Positions 33,140 through 41,006 of a DNA stretch of 64,000 nucleotides are shown here, piece after piece (position 1 is the first letter of the stretch; each line of letters starts with the position of its first letter). The stretch is from Ensifer adhaerens. Its GTDB lineage: Bacteria > Pseudomonadota > Alphaproteobacteria > Rhizobiales > Rhizobiaceae. Position numbers and translations under genes: made by a program. The stretch spans positions 930,001 to 994,000 of the forward strand of contig NZ_LAZS01000012.1 in assembly GCF_002007205.1 (NCBI RefSeq), given 5' to 3'. The notes below the pieces were generated by a model. The model saw nothing but the letters and a program-made list of their open reading frames with translations, did not search any database and was not told the DNA's origin.

Positions 33140-33240
33140 GCCACTCTGGTGGTCGAGCCCAGCAGCCGGACACCGAGCTCCTTCTCCGGCGCCTGGATGT
33201 GCGCATCATCGCCGGCTGCGCAAGATGCGCATCTGGCGAC
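33140..33240 (-). pseudogene. LysR-family helix-turn-helix remnant (LysR copy 4)
   Basis: The minus strand encodes AHIQAPEKELGVRLLGSTTR, which matches AHIQALEKELGVRLLERSTR of the fuller LysR copy at 18425-19314. The AQPA part of the recognition helix precedes it in a different frame. Only about 30 codons survive, with a frameshift in the helix-turn-helix, so it cannot be functional. It abuts the end of the esterase gene. Confidence 0.5.
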
Positions 33241-33320
33241 CCTGGTCGAGCGATGGCATGACGAACAAGAAATCGCGCGAAGCTCAAAGTAAGCTTCCAC
33301 GACCAACGCGCGGCCGCGTA

Positions 33321-33366
33321 TTCCAGTCGATACATTACGCGATCGTCCGCAGAGAGCGTGAACATC
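33321..33366. repeat. 46-bp repeat, second copy (first at 3260-3305)
   Basis: This stretch aligns without gaps to 3260-3305. It lies about 80 bp from the LysR remnant, in a region made up of gene fragments. On the minus strand it reads Met-Phe-Thr-Leu-Ser to Met-Tyr-Arg-Leu-Glu. Confidence 0.4.
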
Positions 33367-33558
33367 TATTGAGCGACAGAAGCTCGGCATGCGCCTTAAT
33401 TGGTGCGAGCTATCCGGCACGAATCGTCGCTGGCATTGTCCCCGATGTCCTTTTGGAGGTGCCGCGGAGCGTGCACTCCGCGGCCTTAAGCATGGAAATC
33501 TCTCATCGTCAGAGAGGTTCCAGGACTGAGTGTTGCTCAGATTTACGATTCTTGAACC

Positions 33559-33720
33559 TCAAAACTCGAACTTTAGGCCGAGCTTGCCGTTGAGGCTCTG
33601 CCCGTCGCCCTCGAGACCGATGTCGGATCCGACGCTGCCATAGAGGGACACATTGCGCTCAAGCTCGACATCGACCCCGAGATTGAGTTGAGCCGACGAA
33701 CGGCCAAAGCGACGGGTCGC
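33559..33720 (-). pseudogene. Autotransporter beta-barrel, C-terminal remnant
   Basis: The minus strand reads LNLGVDVELERNVSLYGSVG then SDIGLEGDGQSLNGKLGLKF and EF with a stop at 33559-33561. Alternating strands, a GxVG turn and a terminal Phe are typical of the last strands of autotransporter translocator domains. The frame continues upstream to 33774 without barrel features. Only the final 45-55 residues remain, so this is a fragment of a former surface protein. Confidence 0.55.
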
Positions 33721-33864
33721 GGAATGCGCAGTGCGGCCGACGGTCCGGCTGACCGGAGCGAGGATGGCAAGGTCTTAATCCCGAACGGTCCGATTATTTA
33801 TCCTATCCATGCGAGTCCGGGTGCCCTAAAGAATAGCGGCAACACAAGCGCACCGGAGACTGCC

Positions 33865-34563
33865 ATGAGCGACGACCAAAAGACGATCACCACCTGGTAC
33901 GTCGACCCCGACGCAGAAGACCGGATGTCGGATGGTCACGCTCCCATCTGGCGGCATCTTTTCGATTTGATCGTTGAGCGCGACCTGTCCGAGAAAGACG
34001 TGCTTGATTTCGGTTGCAATCAGGGCGGGCTGCTGCGGCATCTCTACGCGATCCGGCCATTTCGCAAGGGCCTCGGCATCGATATCGCCGAACACTCGGT
34101 CGCCAAGGCCGAGGCCTTCAAGGGCAACATCCCCGTGCAGCACACGGTAGGTGGGACGCTCGAACATTGGGCCGCGGCATTCGACCTCGCCATCAGCCAT
34201 GAGGTGATTTACCTGGTCGAGGATATCGACGCCCATGCTGCCGACATCTTCAAGGCGCTGAAGCCGGGCGGCGTCTACTACGCGGTCACCGGGTGCCATA
34301 CCGACAACCCACTCTGGCCGAAGTGGCGCGACCTTGTCGCCAAACGCACGAACACGATCGTCCAGGATCGATCAATCACTGACTACGCAAATGCCTTCGC
34401 CCGAGCCGGCTTCGAGGTATCTGGGCGCAAGCTCGAATTTGAAGGATTTATTCCTTACGTCGCGGATGGCTGGACGCCCGATTTCGCTGACGCGCTTGAC
34501 TATTACACACAGACCAAGATTGTCTTCCGGCTCGTCAAGCGATCTAACGAAGCAGCTTCGTAA
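33865..34563 (+). CDS. SAM-dependent methyltransferase (class I)
   Basis: A 232-residue methyltransferase. Motif I is VLDFGCNQGGLLRHLY, with GLGIDIAEHSVAKAEAFKG as the acidic strand-2 region and DLAISHEVIYLVED then LKPGGVYYAVTG as motifs IV and V. Reading is open upstream, but ATG 33865 gives a normal start. The substrate is not evident. The gene converges on the iron transporter ATPase and overlaps its 3' end by 20 bp; this makes functional coupling unlikely, but transcripts of the two would interfere. Confidence 0.82.
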   Translation: MSDDQKTITTWYVDPDAEDRMSDGHAPIWRHLFDLIVERDLSEKDVLDFGCNQGGLLRHLYAIRPFRKGLGIDIAEHSVAKAEAFKGNIPVQHTVGGTLEHWAAAFDLAISHEVIYLVEDIDAHAADIFKALKPGGVYYAVTGCHTDNPLWPKWRDLVAKRTNTIVQDRSITDYANAFARAGFEVSGRKLEFEGFIPYVADGWTPDFADALDYYTQTKIVFRLVKRSNEAAS

Positions 34564-35332
34564 GCTCGACGTCGAAATGGGGCGGCTTGCCAGGTGCGAC
34601 CTCGACGAACTTGCCCCTCACCCGAAAGGTCTTTTCGATCAGACCGCTTTGCGCGAGGGCTGTCGGTTCACCGTCAAACTGCAAGTCGCCCTTGTCCAAA
34701 AGTGAAATGCGATCGCTGATAGCAATCGCCTGGTTGATGTCGTGGATCGCCATGACGATGGTCACGCCCCGATCGCGGCTGAGACGATGGACGAGGTCCA
34801 GGACCTCGACCTGGTAACCGATATCCAGAAAGGATGTCGGCTCATCGAGAAGGAGAATGCTTGCCTCCTGCGCCAACGCCGCCGATATCCAGGCCCTTTG
34901 CCGCTCGCCGCCGGAAAGTTCCGCAAGCGTACGATCCGCAAGGCTTGTGAGCCCCGTGCTTTCCAATGCCCATTCTATGGCCTGTTCGTCCTTGCGATTA
35001 TACGATCGAAACAGGCCGACATGCGGGTAACGCCCCTGGCGAACGAGCTGTTCTATCGTCATCTCGTCTGGCGCGGACGGCTGTTGCGGCAGGAACGCAA
35101 GTTTCTTTGCGATGGCGCGTCGCGACAGTGAGGCGACCGCGACACCTTCGATTGCGGCCTGACCATCAGCTGGTCTGATCAGCCCGGCAAGCGCTTGCAA
35201 AGCCGTGCTTTTTCCCGATCCATTCGGTCCGATCAGCGCGCGAATTTCTCCCTTCTCCATCGAAAGGGAAAATCCGTCGAGTGCCTTTCGATGGCCGTAT
35301 CGGACAGTCAGTTGCGAGCAGGATAACGGCAT
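34544..35332 (-). CDS. Iron-siderophore ABC transporter ATP-binding protein (FecE/FepC type)
   Basis: A 262-residue ATPase with Walker A GPNGSGKST, Q-loop LPQQ, signature LSGGERQRAWIS, Walker B ILLLDEPTSFLD and an H-loop (AIHDINQA). The YPHVGLFRSYN segment after the Q-loop is typical of FecE/FepC proteins. The start ATG 35332 is 8 bp after the permease stop. It is the last gene of the four-gene iron operon read leftward from 38378. Confidence 0.92.
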   Translation of the reverse strand: MPLSCSQLTVRYGHRKALDGFSLSMEKGEIRALIGPNGSGKSTALQALAGLIRPADGQAAIEGVAVASLSRRAIAKKLAFLPQQPSAPDEMTIEQLVRQGRYPHVGLFRSYNRKDEQAIEWALESTGLTSLADRTLAELSGGERQRAWISAALAQEASILLLDEPTSFLDIGYQVEVLDLVHRLSRDRGVTIVMAIHDINQAIAISDRISLLDKGDLQFDGEPTALAQSGLIEKTFRVRGKFVEVAPGKPPHFDVELTKLLR

Positions 35333-35340
35333 GATCGGTC

Positions 35341-36375
35341 TCAAGGAACTTTGCGCAGCAATGCGAGCAACACTGGTACACCGATGATGGCAGTGACGAC
35401 ACCAATCGGGACTTCTTCCGCCCCTCCGATCAACCGGCCGATCAGATCGCCAAGCGTGACTATGATCGCGCCCAGGACGACGGTTAGGGCCACGACAAGC
35501 GGAAAGTGCCTGCCGGCTAGAAAACGGGCCAGGTGTGGCACGACGAGGCCAACGAATATGATCGGTCCGACCGTGCCGACGGCGCTCGCCGCCATCACAC
35601 AGGATATGAACAGGACGAGCGAAAACTGCCGCCGATAGGAAAGTCCGAACGACCGGGCGACGGCCGCATCGAACTGCAGCATGACGAGGGGGCGATGGAT
35701 TACCGGCAGCATGACCAGACCCGCGACTGTGAATGGGAGCAGGAACACCGCGTGATCCCAGGTCCGCGCGTAGAGGCTGCCGGACAGCCACTCCAAAATG
35801 ATCTCGATCCGGGCCGAGCCCCAACCGGCGATCAAACCAATGGCGATCGCATGGAAGACGGCGCCGACGGCAATTCCGCAAAGCGTAATGCGAAGGGGAC
35901 TGAGCTCGAGCCGGAAAGCAAGAAGATAGATGATGCCGCCGGCGATCATACCGCCGGCCGTTCCGGCGACCGGCAACCAACCGATGGGCAGCTCGGCGAC
36001 GGTGTGAGAGCCGGGCGTGAAGATGTAGACCGTGAACAGAAGAAACAGCGTCACTGTGAGCGTGGCACCCTGCGAAACGCCTATGAGCGAAGGATCGGCG
36101 AGCGGATTGCGCGTGATGGTCTGAAGGAGAAGGCCTGCGAGCGCGAACTGTATGCCGGCAAGCATCCCGGTGATAATCCGCGGCAGCCTGATGTCGAGGA
36201 TGATGGAACGCGCTTCCTCTGATCCGGCCCCGCCCAGAGCCGAGATGACATCGTTGGCCGGTACATCGACAATGCCCATGAACACCGCCGCCGCCAAGGA
36301 CAACGGGACGAGAGCCATAGCGATCGGCAGGACCCAGCGATTGGATTGGCGGGCAGCTGAAGAGTTTGGGATCAT
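35341..36375 (-). CDS. FecCD-family iron-siderophore permease (second subunit)
   Basis: A 344-residue permease with about nine membrane segments. It has the FecCD blocks LPRIITGMLAGIQFALAGLL, ITRNPLADPSLIGVSQGA and GLVVPHLARFLAG, the last being the ATPase-contact loop. ATG 36375 overlaps the stop of the other permease (ATGA), so the pair is translationally coupled and probably heterodimeric. Confidence 0.92.
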   Translation of the reverse strand: MIPNSSAARQSNRWVLPIAMALVPLSLAAAVFMGIVDVPANDVISALGGAGSEEARSIILDIRLPRIITGMLAGIQFALAGLLLQTITRNPLADPSLIGVSQGATLTVTLFLLFTVYIFTPGSHTVAELPIGWLPVAGTAGGMIAGGIIYLLAFRLELSPLRITLCGIAVGAVFHAIAIGLIAGWGSARIEIILEWLSGSLYARTWDHAVFLLPFTVAGLVMLPVIHRPLVMLQFDAAVARSFGLSYRRQFSLVLFISCVMAASAVGTVGPIIFVGLVVPHLARFLAGRHFPLVVALTVVLGAIIVTLGDLIGRLIGGAEEVPIGVVTAIIGVPVLLALLRKVP

Positions 36376-37376
36376 GCGCCCTTCCCCTTGACGCCCAGAC
36401 CGCCACGCTGGATCAAATAGATGAAGATCGGCCCGCCGATCAGCGCGGTGATGATGCCGACGGGCAGTTCTTTGGGTATGGCGACCGTTCGAGCGATCAG
36501 GTCGGCCGATGTCACGATGAATGAACCGATAGCGGCGGTCAGCCCGATTTCCAACGCTGCCCCACTGGGTCTGAACAGCCGCGCGATATGGGGTGCCGCC
36601 AAGCCAACGAACGCAACTGGACCGGCAACCGGCGCTACGCCCGCGACGGGAAAAATCCCAAGCACGAGGAGCACCGGCTTCCACAGATTAAGCTGCACGC
36701 CCATGCCGGCGGCGGCGTGGTCGCTGAGCGAGAGCAGCAAGATCACGCGATGGAGCGCCAGAGCACCAGCGATGCCGATTGAGACCCAAGGAAGCATCTG
36801 CCAGAGGTGCGACCAGCTCCTTCCGGCAAAACCCCCGGATATCCAGAACAGAAGAGCGGTCGACTGCGGCCCGGCCAAAAGAAGGACGTAGATGGTGACC
36901 GCCCCCAGGAACAGCGAAACGCTGATCCCGCCGAGCGCCAGATGCAGTGGCCGACCGTTGCCACCACGCGCCACCCAGAAGGTCACGGAGGCAGCCGCAA
37001 GTCCTCCAATGAGACCAACGAAGCCGTAGTAGCTACCTGAAACCCAGGGGAGCAACACGAAGCAGGTGACGATCGGCGCGATCGCGCCGGCTGTGACGCC
37101 CGTAATGCCGGGGTCGGCGAGCGGATTTCTTGTGAGCGTTTGGAGCAGATAACCGGAGACGGCAAGACCTGCGCCTGCGGTGGCCGCGATCAAGCTCCTC
37201 GGCAGCCTCAGGGTCCACACAAGGATCGACTCGATCCTGCCGTCCGGCACGAAAAGCGCTTCCAGCGCCACCGGGAGTGAAAGTGTCTTCGCACCGGGCA
37301 TGAGCCCAATGGCGCTGATCAGCAGTGTCGCAACGACGACAAGGGCGATCGCTATCAAGGATTTTCGCGCGTCCAT
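36372..37376 (-). CDS. FecCD-family iron-siderophore permease (first subunit)
   Basis: A 334-residue permease with the same architecture as its partner: LPRSLIAATAGAGLAVSGYL, LTRNPLADPGITGVTAGA and GLAAPHIARLF. It follows the binding-protein gene with an 18-bp gap. With its partner it would form the membrane channel of a FecBCDE-like transporter. Confidence 0.92.
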   Translation of the reverse strand: MDARKSLIAIALVVVATLLISAIGLMPGAKTLSLPVALEALFVPDGRIESILVWTLRLPRSLIAATAGAGLAVSGYLLQTLTRNPLADPGITGVTAGAIAPIVTCFVLLPWVSGSYYGFVGLIGGLAAASVTFWVARGGNGRPLHLALGGISVSLFLGAVTIYVLLLAGPQSTALLFWISGGFAGRSWSHLWQMLPWVSIGIAGALALHRVILLLSLSDHAAAGMGVQLNLWKPVLLVLGIFPVAGVAPVAGPVAFVGLAAPHIARLFRPSGAALEIGLTAAIGSFIVTSADLIARTVAIPKELPVGIITALIGGPIFIYLIQRGGLGVKGKGA

Positions 37377-37394
37377 CGTCGCCGAGGCTGATCG

Positions 37395-38378
37395 CTATTG
37401 CTGGACTTCGGCCGGAATGATCTTTGCCGCTTCGGCTTTGACGTCCACTTTCGGGAACACATCCGGATAAAGATAATGGGCGGCCTCACGCAACACGATT
37501 TCGCGCGCGATGGGACCATTCGTCTCCACCCAGTGGTCGCCGACGTAAAAGACCCGGTTGTTCTTGACGGCGGTCAGCTGGCTCCAGATCGGATTGTTCT
37601 CGTGCGGCCGATCCGGACCGTAGTCGTAGATGAAGAGGACTTCGGGATCCTTTTCCAGCATCGTCTCAAGGCTGAGGTCGATGCCGAACTCACCGCCTGG
37701 TGTCATGGCGCCAGCGATGTTCTCACCACCGATCGCCTTTACGATCGAGGCGGATGTGTTCTCGTTATGGAAGGCAAACGGCACTTCTCCGCCCCACATG
37801 ATCGCAAAGCGCGGATGAGTGTCTTTCGGAGCCTTTTGCGCGATCTCGCTCAGATGCGTGCGAAATGCCTTGTTGAGTTCGAGCCCACGTTCCGGCTTGC
37901 CGAGGATTTTCGACACCTGTTCGATTTCCTTTTCGCTGCCGTCGAGCAGTTCCATGTTGTAGGCGACATAGGGTGCGATCTTTTCAAGCTGCGGAGCATT
38001 GCCGACGGTGTAGCGGCGGATCGCGATGATGAGGTCCGGCTTTGCGTCCGAAAGGAGCTCGAGGTTCGGCTTGGCCCGCTGGCCGATCTGCGTCATGTCC
38101 TTGGTGAGGCCAAGAAGGAATTCCGGCGGACGGCCTTCGACCATGTAGGTGCTGGCAACCGGCTTGATGCCAAGCGCGAGAGCGAGGTCGTCGCCGAAAA
38201 ACGAAATCGACGCAATACGCTTGGGCTCGGCCGGAACCTGAACCTCAACGCCGCGGTCGTCCGTCACTTTTTGGGTAGCGTCGCCGGCAAGCACCGATCC
38301 CGCCGAGAGTGCAAGGCAAGCCCCGATGATACCCGACACCACTGTGCGCTTGCTCGACAAGGCAAAATTCCAATTCAT
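37395..38378 (-). CDS. Iron-siderophore ABC transporter substrate-binding protein (FecB/FepB-like)
   Basis: A 327-residue periplasmic binding protein with a Sec signal (RTVVSGIIGACLALSAGSVL, cleavage near AGD). The TroA-like fold is shown by EPKRIASISFFGDDLALALG, KPDLIIAIRRY and the C-terminal NNRVFYVGDHW block. GGGGGAT precedes the ATG. The gene is divergent from a LysR gene, and the 184 bp between them should hold both promoters and any iron-responsive operator. I could not identify a convincing IRO or Fur box by eye. Confidence 0.9.
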   Translation of the reverse strand: MNWNFALSSKRTVVSGIIGACLALSAGSVLAGDATQKVTDDRGVEVQVPAEPKRIASISFFGDDLALALGIKPVASTYMVEGRPPEFLLGLTKDMTQIGQRAKPNLELLSDAKPDLIIAIRRYTVGNAPQLEKIAPYVAYNMELLDGSEKEIEQVSKILGKPERGLELNKAFRTHLSEIAQKAPKDTHPRFAIMWGGEVPFAFHNENTSASIVKAIGGENIAGAMTPGGEFGIDLSLETMLEKDPEVLFIYDYGPDRPHENNPIWSQLTAVKNNRVFYVGDHWVETNGPIAREIVLREAAHYLYPDVFPKVDVKAEAAKIIPAEVQQ

Positions 38379-38562
38379 TGCATCCCCCAGATGACGATCA
38401 AAAAAGACAGTGGTGGCCTGTGGTCAGTGGGTGCTTGTGAATTGAATGCATGCCACCCCCTCGCGACCCATAACAACCAACGGCCGCACTGACTTCTATA
38501 TTCCCGCTCCAGATGCCTGAGGCACCAGGTTTTTTCTTGTCGTTCCGCCGGATTGTGGATAA

Positions 38563-39486
38563 ATGCAGTCAAGTTATTTGCAAGCGAAAGATTCTCACGC
38601 CAGCATGAGAAATCCTCAAACCGGTCGCGTCAAACTTCCACCGTTGTCGACCCTCCCGGCGTTTTCGATCGCTGCCCGGACCGGCAGCCTCACCTTGACT
38701 GCGCGGGAACTCAACCTCACGCCGGGCGCCATAAGCCGACAGATCAAGGCGCTCGAGGAGACGCTGGGTGTCCAACTCTTCCATCGGGGGCACAATTGCA
38801 TTTCGCTCACCGATGCCGGCCGGCAGTATCTGACGCACGTCAACGCGGCCCTTGCGACCATCGACAACGGCACACGCGCCCTTCTACCGGATCGGGTGCG
38901 CCTGGTGATACAGGCTCCGATCACCATCGCACGACGGTGGCTTATCCCCAGGCTCGGTTCCTATCTGCAGGGCAACCCGAATGTCGACCTCAACGTCCAA
39001 TCGCTGGCGCTCGGCGCAGGCGACGTACCCGATGTTACCGTAAGCTACAGGCGAGGCTCAGACGAAGAGCGATTTTCGGCGGCCTTCCTGATCGATAGAA
39101 CGGTCGCCGTCTGTTCGCCCCTCCTCCTCGGCAACAGAGCCAAGTCGATGGAATCGGAAGCGCTGCTTGATCTGCCGGTTCTGCTCGACACCGCGGATGC
39201 ATGGTCCTGGCGGCGCTGGTGCGAGGCCGCGGACGTTCCCTTTCACCCGAGCGGAGGCAGCATCACCTTCGACACCGACGAAGCATCGATCGATGCCTGT
39301 ATGAGCGGGCTTGGCATAGGCCAGGCGAGCCTGTCCCTGATAGAGCGGGAGTTGCGCGAGGGACATCTGATCGTGCTTTGCCCACACATCAATCCGGTCG
39401 TCGGCGGCTACGAGATTGCCGAGCCAATGCCGAGCGGCATGGCGCTCGGATTTACGCAGTGGCTCCTGGCGTGGCGGGACAGGTGA
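38563..39486 (+). CDS. LysR-family transcriptional regulator (GcvA-like)
   Basis: A 307-residue regulator with a GcvA/AmpR-type N-terminus: LPPLSTLPAFSIAARTGSLT and ARELNLTPGAISRQIKALEE. The effector domain is complete (LLDTADAWSWRRWCEAADVP, IDACMSGLGIGQASLSLIER). ATG 38605 is a possible later start that would begin just before the helix-turn-helix. It is divergent from the FecB-like gene and may control iron-siderophore uptake, although LysR control of such operons is less common than RirA/Fur or AraC control. Confidence 0.85.
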   Translation: MQSSYLQAKDSHASMRNPQTGRVKLPPLSTLPAFSIAARTGSLTLTARELNLTPGAISRQIKALEETLGVQLFHRGHNCISLTDAGRQYLTHVNAALATIDNGTRALLPDRVRLVIQAPITIARRWLIPRLGSYLQGNPNVDLNVQSLALGAGDVPDVTVSYRRGSDEERFSAAFLIDRTVAVCSPLLLGNRAKSMESEALLDLPVLLDTADAWSWRRWCEAADVPFHPSGGSITFDTDEASIDACMSGLGIGQASLSLIERELREGHLIVLCPHINPVVGGYEIAEPMPSGMALGFTQWLLAWRDR

Positions 39487-39830
39487 CTTCGGCGGCCTGG
39501 GCAAGCAGCGCCGCTGATTTGCCGACAGCAGACCGGTATGTACAAGTATTGCTAGCGCAAGCGCTGGTGCACAGTAACGCGCACGCTTACCCCGACCTCG
39601 CTGTATGACGCTCCACTGGTCCCTGACGCAAATGCTGCGTAAGCCGAAGTGATTACGCAAACTCTCCCTTCGGATTAATTGCGACCACTCAGCAATTCTG
39701 CAACTATGCAACCGTGGCTGCACACCACATAAGCAGGCAAGTGTGATCTGCGGTTGTGGATGTATTGCGTGCTGTCACCAAATTATGACTGTTTATTGCG
39801 CTTTATGGTTTGACGACCTTCCAGAATGAA
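39487..39830. other. Intergenic stretch, possible small RNA region
   Basis: No convincing protein gene is visible. The sequence is AT-richer than its surroundings and ends in a strong terminator (39831-39863) that no gene in the same direction explains, except the LysR gene 345 bp upstream. A small RNA is possible. Confidence 0.3.
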
Positions 39831-39863
39831 GCCCCGCCATGCTCGGCGGGGCTTTACTCTTTT
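39831..39863 (+). terminator. Rho-independent terminator without an adjacent gene
   Basis: GCCCCGCC (39831-39838) and GGCGGGGC (39845-39852) form an 8-bp perfect stem with an ATGCTC loop, followed by TTTACTCTTTT. The nearest plus-strand gene ends 345 bp upstream. Confidence 0.7.
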
Positions 39864-40168
39864 GACGGCCAGATCAACTGCGCAGCCGTTCTCGACGTGA
39901 TCACAATAGTTCCTGTGGCCGACCAACAACCGATTGAATTCCGCCAAAGCAAATTCGGCATGCGCTGTTGGCACTCCCGCTAATCGCAGCCGTGCCAGTC
40001 GGAGTTCTCGGGTGCGTCAAGGTTCGCCTTGAGAGAATTCCAACAGCGGACCGCCTGTAGACAACCCTAGCGCCTTGATAAGATTCGAACCGCCGTTCCG
40101 TTCGAAATGGTGGCCACGAAATCCCACTGTGTGCATATAGTCTCCATGAGCATCTACGGGAGGCCCCA

Positions 40169-40537
40169 TTGTTCGGAACACACGGTATGGATCCAGAAAC
40201 CGAGGGCCTTATCCGCCTTTCCATGCTCGAGCGTATCCGGAAAGAGCGAGACCCTCACGTGGCTGAGGCCATCAAGCGCGAGGTGCTGATTAATGAAGCA
40301 CGCACCAGCAAATTGCCTATTGTCCTTACCGACGACCAGATCGAGCTTCGGAACGAAGCAGCTCAACGGCCGGTGTCCATTACACCGGAGGTCGTTCAAC
40401 AGTTCGAGCAGGAGAAGGCCCGACAGACCGGTCCCAACGCACCTGAATGGGTAAAGCGCTTCTGGAATGCGCTCGAAATCAAGCCAGGGTTCTTGGGGAA
40501 TACGCCTCGATGTAAAGAAAGCTCTCGGCTGGGGTGA
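40169..40537 (+). CDS. Hypothetical protein (up to 122 aa)
   Basis: A soluble, helix-rich protein without a recognised family. Blocks such as LIRLSMLERIRKERDPHVAE and ITPEVVQQFEQEKARQTG are charged and non-repetitive, and codon use looks like neighbouring genes. TTG 40169 lies 5 bp after GGGAGG; ATG 40187 is an alternative start. It stands alone between the orphan terminator and a decayed insertion sequence. Confidence 0.5.
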   Translation: MFGTHGMDPETEGLIRLSMLERIRKERDPHVAEAIKREVLINEARTSKLPIVLTDDQIELRNEAAQRPVSITPEVVQQFEQEKARQTGPNAPEWVKRFWNALEIKPGFLGNTPRCKESSRLG

Positions 40538-40560
40538 ATGGAAATAACGACAGGAAACGG

Positions 40561-40750
40561 CGCGTGATCCGCCGATCTCCATCGTTTAAATGCCAGACGA
40601 TCTCGTCCGACAAGGTGGCGTTGCGGTTCCGTGGCTACTGGTTGAGCCATTCTTATATGCCAAGGGGTGTAAGACTTCCTCGCCATCAGCATTTCAGTCA
40701 CACGACGATTGTGCGGTAGCGATGATTGCGCCGCCAGGCCCAGTCGTCGA
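40561..40750 (+). pseudogene. Decayed IS6-like transposase, N-terminal remnant
   Basis: The plus strand translates to SFKCQTISSDKVALRFRGYW, then a diverged middle and HFSHTTIVR, followed in another frame by LRRQAQ. This resembles the N-terminus of IS6-family transposases (F.....I...VRWYL.....RDVEELMAERG..V.HTTI.RW), with the middle region garbled and at least one frameshift. No DDE catalytic domain and no terminal inverted repeats were found. The assignment is tentative. Confidence 0.35.
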
Positions 40751-41006
40751 TGCCAATCACCGAGGGCGGGGTCGACGTTGGTAGTTGTTGCCGGCGGATA
40801 CTTGTCCGCTTCACCGAGCAGTGCCCCGGCGTTTGCAGTCAGATTGTGAGTTTCGTTGTTCGTTCCCACTCACTTCGTGTCCTAAAAGCCACAGGTAGCG
40901 CGGGCGTCGATAGAATCGCGTCGCTGGCTCGTCTAACCTATCACGGCGACTGCATTAGTAGTCCATGGCGATAGTCGGCCGCAGCCCCGGCCCCGCGTCA
41001 ATCGCG

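Noticed and set aside
34544-36406. A 620-codon minus-strand frame suggesting a permease-ATPase fusion.
   Set aside because: The first half is an out-of-frame reading of the permease gene at 35341-36375. The real ATPase starts at 35332.
38379-38562. An iron-responsive operator (IRO or Fur box) in the divergent region of the FecB-like gene.
   Set aside because: No TGA-N9-TCA or recognisable Fur-like palindrome was found by eye. Iron regulation is expected for such operons but is not shown by the sequence.
40060-40110. GATTCGAACC, which resembles the T-loop of a tRNA gene on the minus strand.
   Set aside because: No acceptor stem, anticodon arm or D-arm can be built around it. The motif is isolated.
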